Shown: positions 32,578 to 38,104 of the stretch, piece by piece
How positions within the stretch are numbered: the stretch's first letter is position 1
Layout: each line of letters opens with the position of its first letter
From: an uncultured Ruminococcus sp.
GTDB lineage: Bacteria; Bacillota; Clostridia; Oscillospirales; Acutalibacteraceae
Direction: 5' to 3'
DNA length: 38,104 nt
NCBI GenBank assembly: GCA_958403905.1
Contig: CATXZD010000018.1
Location: 1 to 38,104 of the forward strand
The notes under the pieces: generated by a model
Told to the model about the DNA's origin: nothing
What the model saw: the letters and a program-made list of their open reading frames with translations, nothing else
The model's database searches: none
Program-made: the position numbers and the translations under genes

Positions 32578-33298
32578 AGTGTATAATGCCGATAAAAATC
32601 AACTCTTTATCTAATTTCGTCAACAATTTGCAACAACCTATGGGCAATTTGCTATCCAAATATAAATTTCCAATTGAAATTCGTTGAAGGTGCACAACAT
32701 TTATTCCACAACACAAAAACATTTTTTTAACCTGATGGAACTTACCTTCGCAAATTGTCACTATTCCTGTTTTATTGTCGGAATCGGGCATTATTTCAAG
32801 TTTTGCAGGCATACATTTTGTACCATCGGCAAAAATAATTCCATTTTCAAAAGCTTTAATTGTGTCACCGTTTATCTCTTTATCAAGCTTTGCAATATAT
32901 TTTTTGTCAACATGATTTTTAGGCGACAGCATTTTATGCGCAAAATCTCCGTCATCAGTTATGATAAGCAGTCCCTCGGTATCCTTGTCCAATCTGCCTG
33001 CGGGAAAAAGTCCTTTTCTTTTGTACTCTTCAGGAAGAATGTCAATTACTGTTTTGTCATGATTGTCAGTTGTTGCCGACACAACTCCGGCAGGCTTATT
33101 GAGCATTATGTAAATATTTTTGCTGTAATTTAAAGCCTGTCCCTCAACGGTGATTAAGCTGTTTTCGGCGTCTGTCTTAAAATCAGCTTTTTTGATTATT
33201 TCACCGTTTACGCAAACTTTTCCCTTTTTTATCAGTTCACGCACCTCTTTGCGGCTTCCTGTTCCCTGTGAAACAAGTATTTTGTCAAGTCTTTCCAT
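32576..33298 (-). CDS. RsuA/RluB-family rRNA pseudouridine synthase
   Basis: This 240-residue enzyme isomerises uridine to pseudouridine in rRNA. Residues 1-55 form an S4 RNA-binding domain (RLDKILVSQGTGSRKEVRELIKKGKVCVNG). The catalytic motif is AGRLDKDTEGLLIITDDG (Asp104), preceded by MLNKPAGVVSA. The later segment GKFHQVKKMF is also typical. The size favours an RsuA-type (16S U516) assignment over RluB, but this is not certain. It starts one base after the stop of the DUF4830-like gene without its own good ribosome site, so it depends on coupled translation. Confidence 0.92.
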   Translation of the reverse strand: MERLDKILVSQGTGSRKEVRELIKKGKVCVNGEIIKKADFKTDAENSLITVEGQALNYSKNIYIMLNKPAGVVSATTDNHDKTVIDILPEEYKRKGLFPAGRLDKDTEGLLIITDDGDFAHKMLSPKNHVDKKYIAKLDKEINGDTIKAFENGIIFADGTKCMPAKLEIMPDSDNKTGIVTICEGKFHQVKKMFLCCGINVVHLQRISIGNLYLDSKLPIGCCKLLTKLDKELIFIGIIH

Positions 33299-33299
33299 A

Positions 33300-33821
33300 T
33301 CAAATAAGCGGCAGGTTTTTACTGCCGTACACTCCGTTTGTAAGATGTCCGCCGATTACCTTTCCTTTGTATATAAGAAGTACGGCGTATTTTGTTTTGC
33401 TGTTTTTAAGCTCATATGTAACCTTTTGCGCTGATTTGCCTTTAAATTTTTCAAGGTCAAGTCCTATTTCCTTTTGCATTTCGTTATAATCATCATATGT
33501 TTCGTTAAACTCTGACGGAATCATAACTTCACTGCTGTCTTTGATTTTTACTGCTGATATACCAAACTGATCAAGGAAAGCACACTGCTCATCGTCTTTA
33601 CTGCATTTAAGTGAGTAGTGTCCGAGCTCGTCGCAGGTTGCTGTATCAGGCAGGCTGTTCTGCACTGAAATCATACATATTATACATACTATTGCAACAG
33701 CAACAGACACAACAGCAAAAATCGCAAAAACTTTTTTGGAGTCAGCAACTCTAAAATTAAAAACAAACAATGCAATACCTCCGAACATACTTATAATATA
33801 ATAATAAGTATGCCGAAGCAC
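33300..33821 (-). CDS. DUF4830-like membrane protein
   Basis: This 173-residue protein has two closely spaced hydrophobic N-terminal segments (about 8-24 and 30-52). The outside domain carries FLDQFGISAVKIKDSSEVMIPSEFNETYDDYNEMQKEIGLDLEKFKGK and ends KVIGGHLTNGVYG. The pattern (QFG, IP-F, YN-MQ, G-DL--F-GK, vIGGh) resembles the DUF4830 family of Clostridia, whose function is unknown. The start at GTG 33821 has only a weak site and lies 18 bases after the HAD gene; an ATG at 33788 is an alternative that would lose part of the first segment. Confidence 0.75.
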   Translation of the reverse strand: MLRHTYYYIISMFGGIALFVFNFRVADSKKVFAIFAVVSVAVAIVCIICMISVQNSLPDTATCDELGHYSLKCSKDDEQCAFLDQFGISAVKIKDSSEVMIPSEFNETYDDYNEMQKEIGLDLEKFKGKSAQKVTYELKNSKTKYAVLLIYKGKVIGGHLTNGVYGSKNLPLI

Positions 33822-33839
33822 TTGCTTTAATGATAAATA

Positions 33840-34502
33840 TCAGCCGATTAAAAGCGGCAAAAGTTCATTTGGCGTTTTTGCAAACAACTCTGCGCCCTCG
33901 TCTTTCATAGCCTGAGTACTGCCATATCCGTACTCAACTCCTATAAAGTCAACTCCGCACTGTCTTGCGCCTCTTGCATCAAAGTATGTGTCGCCGATCA
34001 TCACCGTATTTTCCTTTTCAGAGTCAAAATCTCCTCCGAGTGATTTCACGGCATAAGGAATCAAATCTTTTTTGTCCTTGCGGCTGCCGTCAAGCGTTGA
34101 ACCGCAAATTGCATCAAAGCAATCAAAAACACCCAGAATTCCAACAATTTCCTCAGCAAACTTTTCGTACTTCGAGGAACACACTGCAATCTTTGCACCA
34201 TTCTCTTTAAGCTTGGACAAAACACATTTTATGCCGTCATAAAGATTATTGATATATTTTCCTTTTTCATCGTAAAAGCTACGGTAAATCTCAACACCTT
34301 CCTGACAATCCTCCTCTGAAAAACGGCATACATTTCGGAATGTGTCAATAAGAGGAGGTCCTATATATAATGTATAATCATCAAGATTGGGAAGCGGCTT
34401 GCCAAGCGCTGTAATTGCGTGTTCAAGCGATTTACGTATTCCGCCTGCGCTCTCGCTTATTGTTCCGTCAAGATCAAAAAGAACATATTTATACTTAATC
34501 AT
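33840..34502 (-). CDS. HAD hydrolase, Gph/phosphoglycolate-phosphatase type
   Basis: This 220-residue HAD subfamily IA phosphatase has motif I VLFDLDGTI (Asp10 nucleophile, Asp12), motif II AVCSSK, motif III KDKKDLIPYAV and motif IV VMIGDTYFDARGA. The small helical cap is in the usual place. Substrates in the family include phosphoglycolate, pyrophosphate and nucleotides, and none can be chosen here. Its ATG overlaps the end of the thioesterase gene by 8 bases. Confidence 0.93.
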   Translation of the reverse strand: MIKYKYVLFDLDGTISESAGGIRKSLEHAITALGKPLPNLDDYTLYIGPPLIDTFRNVCRFSEEDCQEGVEIYRSFYDEKGKYINNLYDGIKCVLSKLKENGAKIAVCSSKYEKFAEEIVGILGVFDCFDAICGSTLDGSRKDKKDLIPYAVKSLGGDFDSEKENTVMIGDTYFDARGARQCGVDFIGVEYGYGSTQAMKDEGAELFAKTPNELLPLLIG

Positions 34503-34881
34503 TGAATTTACCGTCCGCCTTTGCTTGAAATTTATCCGCCTTTACGCTGACTCTTGTGTGGGTGCCCTTAGCAATCAATCCTTTTTTATCATATGCTTCA
34601 ACGTCAAAATAAAACATTCTTCCCTCAGCTTTTGTAAGAATTGCTTTTGCTGTAACATCTGCTGCAACAGGAGTAGGGCTTGTATGCTCAATTGAAATCA
34701 TAGTTCCGACTGTTGTAAGCTCATCGTCACCAAGCTCATTTTGAGCAAGCTCTGCGGCAGCATTTTCCATTAGAGCAACAACCGCCGGAGTTGCAAGTAC
34801 CATAAGGCTTCCGCTGCCCATTGCGCAGGCGAGATTTTCTTCTTCAACCTTAATTGTCTTTGAAATTGTTTTTCCTTCCAT
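34495..34881 (-). CDS. Hotdog-fold thioesterase, FlK-like
   Basis: This 128-residue single hotdog protein is of the type that hydrolyses small acyl-CoA thioesters. Residues Thr31 (ATPAVVALMENAA), Glu39 and His66 (SIEHTSPTPV) align with the Thr-Glu-His triad of fluoroacetyl-CoA thioesterase FlK. Most such proteins in Clostridia have no proven substrate. AAAGG lies before the ATG. It is the first gene of a compact four-gene operon (thioesterase, HAD, DUF4830-like, RsuA-type) whose members overlap or nearly touch. Confidence 0.9.
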   Translation of the reverse strand: MEGKTISKTIKVEEENLACAMGSGSLMVLATPAVVALMENAAAELAQNELGDDELTTVGTMISIEHTSPTPVAADVTAKAILTKAEGRMFYFDVEAYDKKGLIAKGTHTRVSVKADKFQAKADGKFND

Positions 34882-34987
34882 AATATCGCCTTTCCTGCTG
34901 TTCTAAAAAAAGTAATGAAAAAACACTTTTTGAATACAACAGCGTATATTTCACCATCGGATAACCATATATTACCGGCCAAAAATA

Positions 34988-36442
34988 TTACAATGTTAAT
35001 AACGTCATTCCTAAAGCAAACAAAACTGCGGCAAAAGCCAAAATTACTATCTTTTTCTTTTGACTTACTAACAAACCGATAAATTCCCTGATAAAGGCGT
35101 TAGGCCAAAAATACCATTTTGTTTTGCTGCCCATCCCTTCTGCCTTTAAACCTGCTTGATTTGATAAAATACCGCTTCGGAAAACATGATAATTAGTTGT
35201 TGAAAAAACAACCTTAGCATTGCTGTCGGCAATCAGCTCTTTGGAAAACTTCATATTCTCAAGAGTATTTGTCGACTTTGTTTCAGGCATTATTTGCTCT
35301 TCAGGGATTCCCTGCTCCAAAAGATAGCGCTTCATTGCTTCTCCTTCAGAGATTATCTCGTCGCTTCCCTGACCGCCTGATGGAATAAATACTGCTTTCT
35401 TACCGGTATTTTTAAGTTGACAATGAAAAAAATCAATTGCTTTGTCAACCCTGCCCCTTAAAAGCGGAAGAAGTGTTCCGTCTTTTTTTATTCCGCATCC
35501 GAGAATTATAATGTAATCCTTATCAAACTCAGGTTTATGCTTAGCGGCAACAAATGCACATATTTGCGTACTGAGTAAATATATTTCGCAAAAAATTACT
35601 AATGAACAGATTACAGAAAAAACTAAAACAGATATAGTATCATAAAAGTTTACTTGTTGTGCAAGAACCAAACAAGTAACGGTTCCTGATACCATTAATA
35701 TACTGATAACTATGCCCAAAGCGTTTGCAACACGAAAACCTTCGTGCCGAATAAGAGAAATGTTGCTTATTGTCATCGAAACAGCATAAAACAAAATAAA
35801 CGGAGTTGAAAAACAAACAATAAGCATTAAAACCATCGGTGTTAGTGTTTGTATAGTATTTGCATAGTGGTCGCGGTAATTAAAAAGCAAATATACAGAC
35901 AGAGAAGTAAAGAATACTGCCAAACCAGCAAATATTATCATTAAACCACAGTTAAGAATTGTGTTATAAGAATATATGTTTTTCTTCAAATAATTTTTGA
36001 ATTGAATTATCATATATACGGTCATAATACACAAAAACAGTGCCGCCGAAATATAATACACAGGAAATCCCGATATATTCGGAACACCCTGAATACCAGA
36101 CCCCATATCATTATAAAGAATGTTAAATAAACCAACCTTTAAATAAGATGTAAAAGAGGTTTTCAAATTATCGCTTTCAGATGTGTATGTAACCGTTGCA
36201 TAAGTACCTCCCTGCTTTAAGGCATGAAAAGTAATTTTCAAGTAGCCGTCCTCATAAATCGGTTCGCTGTTACTTACAATATCGGGCTCGGAATAACTTA
36301 TGCTGACATTTGTATAGTGCGCTTCCTCAGGTTCTGAAATATATAAATCATAATTCGTACAGTTTATCACTATGTATAAAAAGGTTCCGATTAAAATAAT
36401 GCCAAGCACAACAGCTGTAAACATCCATTTCTTTTTTAACAT
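34988..36442 (-). CDS. YdcF/ElyC-like (DUF218) membrane protein
   Basis: This 484-residue protein has an N-terminal membrane segment (about 9-27), an outside domain to about 125, roughly five further membrane helices (130-305), a DUF218 domain (about 310-455) and a last helix (462-482). The DUF218 domain shows YIIILGCGIKKDGTLLPLLRGRVDKA, SGGQGSDEIISEGEAM, TKSTNTLENM and TTNYHVFRSG, all typical of YdcF/SanA/ElyC proteins linked to cell-envelope homeostasis. The extra N-terminal outside domain and helices are common in Gram-positive versions. AGGAGGG lies before the ATG. It lies about 100 bases upstream of the thioesterase operon, with no terminator seen between. Confidence 0.9.
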   Translation of the reverse strand: MLKKKWMFTAVVLGIILIGTFLYIVINCTNYDLYISEPEEAHYTNVSISYSEPDIVSNSEPIYEDGYLKITFHALKQGGTYATVTYTSESDNLKTSFTSYLKVGLFNILYNDMGSGIQGVPNISGFPVYYISAALFLCIMTVYMIIQFKNYLKKNIYSYNTILNCGLMIIFAGLAVFFTSLSVYLLFNYRDHYANTIQTLTPMVLMLIVCFSTPFILFYAVSMTISNISLIRHEGFRVANALGIVISILMVSGTVTCLVLAQQVNFYDTISVLVFSVICSLVIFCEIYLLSTQICAFVAAKHKPEFDKDYIIILGCGIKKDGTLLPLLRGRVDKAIDFFHCQLKNTGKKAVFIPSGGQGSDEIISEGEAMKRYLLEQGIPEEQIMPETKSTNTLENMKFSKELIADSNAKVVFSTTNYHVFRSGILSNQAGLKAEGMGSKTKWYFWPNAFIREFIGLLVSQKKKIVILAFAAVLFALGMTLLTL

Positions 36443-36536
36443 TGGCCTACCCTCCTAGTTTATATGAAAATATACAACAGCATTACGAAAGATAAAGCTC
36501 AACATAGTTTTTTAGGTGTAATTATCAATGTTACTG

Positions 36537-36565
36537 TTGTTTAATGTAAAAAATTGTGATATAAT
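36537..36565 (+). promoter_or_regulatory. Promoter driving a decapitated gene start
   Basis: TTGTTT (36537-36542), a 17-base spacer and TATAAT (36560-36565) stand 87 bases before the ATG at 36652 that opens a 22-codon remnant. No intact gene is served by it. Confidence 0.6.
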
Positions 36566-36651
36566 TATCTCTACCTTATATTAGTATATAATACAATATT
36601 AATATAAAATAGGCAAGCGAATAAATAAAAATATTTTGAGGAGAGTTTATA

Positions 36652-36720
36652 ATGAAATTAGGTATAGTCACATACCGTCAAATTTCACATAATCCTTTAT
36701 TTCACTACAAAAGTCTATAA
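36652..36720 (+). pseudogene. Orphan gene start, 22 codons
   Basis: A GAGGAG ribosome site and ATG open a reading frame of only 22 residues (MKLGIVTYRQ...). It stops just where sequence of a different character begins (about 36715-36830, with GGCGTACGCC and repeated ATGGCGTA). The intact promoter, ribosome site and abrupt stop suggest the 5' end of a gene cut off by insertion or deletion. A genuine tiny peptide is possible but less likely. Confidence 0.45.
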
Positions 36721-36854
36721 ACGCCGATAAACACTGATGTTTATTAGATTTGTCACTTCAACAAATGTCAATAAAAATCAATGCAGTTTAATACTTAAAT
36801 GGCGTAACAATGGCGTACGCCAACACCTGAATTGAGCCTGATACACAAAAATAA

Positions 36855-36898
36855 GGACAGAGAGAAAATCAAATGATTGTTCTTTCTGTCCGTTTTTT
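36855..36898 (+). terminator. Rho-independent terminator, plus strand
   Basis: GGACAGAGAGAA pairs with TTCTTTCTGTCC (one mismatch) and is followed by GTTTTTT. It ends any transcript from the 36560 promoter. Between 36899 and 37008 nothing recognisable is seen. Confidence 0.75.
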
Positions 36899-37008
36899 AT
36901 TATCCTAAAATCAAGTACCAAAAAAATTATTAAAAGTATAAACCCTAAAAACTCTCGACTAAGCATTTATAACCTCTCTAAACTTATAAAGTCTTTCATA
37001 AAATTGAA

Positions 37009-37038
37009 ATGCCCTCAGGTTGTTATCTCTGAGGGCAT
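37009..37038 (-). terminator. Hairpin after a lost minus-strand gene
   Basis: ATGCCCTCAG and CTGAGGGCAT form a perfect 10-bp stem with a 10-base loop. On the minus strand it sits about 20 bases after the TAA of the 37059-37100 remnant. This mirrors the arrangement at 38034-38057. Confidence 0.65.
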
Positions 37039-37082
37039 AGTTATTATTTTAATATTGCTTATTTATACTCCCAGTGACCGCC
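37029..37082 (-). repeat. 54-bp direct repeat, copy 1
   Basis: It is identical to 38051-38104 except for one base (37065 A against G, silent in a Tyr codon). It includes one terminator arm and the last seven codons of a minus-strand frame (GGHWEYK). The second copy reaches the right edge, so the true repeat may be longer. Confidence 0.9.
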
Positions 37083-37100
37083 AACCACTACATTTCGTCA
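37059..37100 (-). pseudogene. 3' remnant of a gene ending GGHWEYK
   Basis: On the minus strand the frame reads RNVVVGGHWEYK and stop, but an in-frame TGA at 37100-37098 closes it upstream and no start is present. The same last seven residues end the gene running in from the right edge. It appears to be a truncated duplicate of that gene's 3' end, still carrying its terminator. Confidence 0.6.
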
Positions 37101-37119
37101 ATCCTATGAATACCCTTGT

Positions 37120-37148
37120 TTGACTTTTGATATATCTTATCATATAAT
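37120..37148 (+). promoter_or_regulatory. Promoter of the AT-rich membrane-protein gene
   Basis: TTGACT, a 17-base spacer and TATAAT (37143-37148) give a near-consensus sigma-A promoter 35 bases before the ATG. Confidence 0.78.
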
Positions 37149-37182
37149 GTTAATTAACTATTTACAAAGAGGGGTATTACAT

Positions 37183-37818
37183 ATGAATATTACAAATATA
37201 CCTTATAAGGTTTATAAATACTACTTTAGCATCGATAACATAGAACAAGCAAAATTAATACAATCTAAAATAGACGAACAACTAAACAAATGCAACTTTG
37301 ACAAATCAGACTTAAATCTTCTTATAGACTATTCAAAAGACTTCACAAGCATATGTAATGATGTAATCAATAGAAACAATATTACTACATCAGAAGAATA
37401 TAAAATATCTATAAAGACTTTAAAGATTATCAACTCTAATGCACAAAGCCTATTATATTCTAAAAAATATAAACATAATATCAATATTATGATAATTAAA
37501 GACTGTTATAACGAGATTGATAAGTATATATCCTTTTCTAAAAAACCAGAAAGTTTATTCTTGATATACATATTTAGTATGCTCACTGTATTTATATCAA
37601 CAATCCTAATCTTTAAAAACTTCATAAATAACACATTTGTTTATTTATCCTTACTTGCACTATTTATTATTCTTATAGTACTCCCTCTCATCTTCTATAA
37701 ATGGTTTGGAAGAAAGCTAAAATGTATAGCCAATATTATTACTAACAAAATCAATAACTACAAAGGACAGAAAACCATAGAAAAATTGAACAACTGCCTA
37801 AATAACATCCAACACTAA
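37183..37818 (+). CDS. Uncharacterised AT-rich two-helix membrane protein
   Basis: This 211-residue protein matches nothing I recognise. Residues 1-125 are hydrophilic, Lys/Asn/Ile-rich and helical in pattern. Two membrane helices follow (about 128-147 and 152-172), then a basic tail (KWFGRKLKC). The start at 37183 has AGAGGGG 8 bases upstream; an earlier in-frame start lacks a ribosome site. Codons are far more AT-rich (AAT, ATA, AAA) than in the rest of the window, and the gene lies between two direct repeats, so it was probably acquired by transfer. Its stop codon overlaps that of the opposite-strand small membrane ORF. Confidence 0.7.
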   Translation: MNITNIPYKVYKYYFSIDNIEQAKLIQSKIDEQLNKCNFDKSDLNLLIDYSKDFTSICNDVINRNNITTSEEYKISIKTLKIINSNAQSLLYSKKYKHNINIMIIKDCYNEIDKYISFSKKPESLFLIYIFSMLTVFISTILIFKNFINNTFVYLSLLALFIILIVLPLIFYKWFGRKLKCIANIITNKINNYKGQKTIEKLNNCLNNIQH

Positions 37819-37961
37819 CTACAAGTCACAATACCAAGTAATACACAAGCTATACCTGCAAACCCCAACAAAACATAACTTACCCATATATCTGATACAA
37901 ATATTGATACAAAGACTGCTATAAGCAATATTACAATCAATGCTAATAAAAAAATAGACAT
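37815..37961 (-). CDS. 48-residue small membrane protein
   Basis: An ATG at 37961 opens 48 codons ending at 37815. The frame begins MSIFLLALIVILLIAVFVSI and continues through two hydrophobic helices split by a short SDIW turn, ending in GIVTCS. The only upstream purine site is AAAGG about 13 bases away, so expression is uncertain. The frame can be read back to an upstream KKGSKNG stretch, which would give a positive N-terminus but lacks a normal start codon. It converges on the 37183 gene with overlapping stops. It is typical of the small membrane proteins found in mobile regions, and its function is unknown. Confidence 0.5.
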   Translation of the reverse strand: MSIFLLALIVILLIAVFVSIFVSDIWVSYVLLGFAGIACVLLGIVTCS

Positions 37962-38033
37962 ACCGTTCTTACTGCCTTTCTTAATAATTTTATATGTTTA
38001 AAAGTATATTCATTGTTTTCTTTCACAAAAATA

Positions 38034-38057
38034 CCCTCAGAGTTTTAGTTCTGAGGG
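38034..38057 (-). terminator. Terminator of the gene entering from the right edge
   Basis: On the minus strand CCCTCAGA and TCTGAGGG pair across an 8-base loop and are followed by TATTTTTG, about 25 bases past the TAA at 38083-38081. Confidence 0.8.
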
Positions 38058-38104
38058 CATAGTTATTATTTTAATATTGCTTATTTGTACTCCCAGTGAC
38101 CGCC
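38051..38104 (-). repeat. 54-bp direct repeat, copy 2 (reaches the edge)
   Basis: It is a one-mismatch copy of 37029-37082, and it may continue beyond the window. Confidence 0.9.
38081..38104 (-). CDS. 3' end of a gene ending GGHWEYK (partial)
   Basis: The last seven codons and TAA of a minus-strand frame lie at the right edge and are followed by a proper terminator. The same end is duplicated at 37059-37082. Too little is present to name the protein. Confidence 0.5.
   Translation of the reverse strand, partial: GGHWEYK

Noticed and set aside
36778..36966. A 62-codon minus-strand frame with a hydrophobic start
   Set aside because: It runs through the plus-strand terminator hairpin, ends in the ATGGCGTA repeat zone and has no convincing protein character beyond a short hydrophobic stretch.

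Overview
The window looks like a chromosome segment from a low-GC anaerobic gut Firmicute, probably a Ruminococcaceae/Oscillospiraceae-type Clostridium. The signs are the AT-rich intergenic DNA, strong AGGAGG ribosome sites, a dockerin protein, CBM26-like starch-binding modules, a BioY/BioB pair under a BirA-type operator and a Crp/Fnr-controlled thiol operon. The mix of starch-binding modules and a dockerin recalls amylosome-forming ruminococci such as Ruminococcus bromii. That placement is an inference, because no rRNA or tRNA gene is present to test it.

Layout. 1-1798 (minus, cut by the left edge): secreted protein with an N-terminal starch-binding-like module and tandem 129-residue modules. 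2282-4049 (minus): leuCD. 4179-5552 (minus): MATE exporter, divergent from a LOG-family protein and a tiny overlapping Cys-rich protein (5691-6450, plus). 6822-22263 (plus): the centrepiece, a 15.4-kb set of SipW/TasA-type matrix proteins. It holds three small TasA-like proteins, a SipW-like signal peptidase, a membrane-anchored McrB-like AAA+ ATPase, a 730-residue DUF2357-like coiled-coil protein and four larger SipW-signal proteins, one of which ends in starch-binding modules. 22667-24538: dockerin/beta-helix/starch-binding protein. 24742-27073: thioredoxin, rhodanese and CoA-disulfide/persulfide reductase-rhodanese operon, with its likely Crp/Fnr regulator convergent at 27127-27783. 27889-29453 (minus): bioB and bioY. 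29779-30591: Cof-type HAD phosphatase. 30641-31264: gene-free stretch packed with palindromic repeats. 31314-32423 (minus): orphan MsmK/UgpC-type sugar-ABC ATPase. 32576-34881 (minus): tight four-gene operon (thioesterase, HAD, DUF4830-like, RsuA-type pseudouridine synthase). 34988-36442 (minus): YdcF-like membrane protein. 36443-38104: recombined, very AT-rich edge with a decapitated gene start, an AT-rich membrane protein, a 48-residue membrane ORF and a duplicated gene 3' end.

How the parts may work together. The SipW-like peptidase at 9501 is the natural processing enzyme for the AWFT-type signal peptides around it. The 256-residue protein at 8680 has the best ribosome site and looks like the main fibre subunit. 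The larger proteins would be minor, capping or adhesive components. CBM26-like modules at the end of the 1266-residue protein suggest that the fibre matrix grips starch, in parallel with the dockerin protein just downstream and the starch-binding-like protein at the left edge. The unexpected part is the McrB-like ATPase with an N-terminal membrane anchor and its long coiled-coil partner, which has a DUF2357-like head but no visible nuclease. They sit inside the matrix locus and are apparently co-transcribed with it. I regard this combination as the most likely undescribed system in the window.
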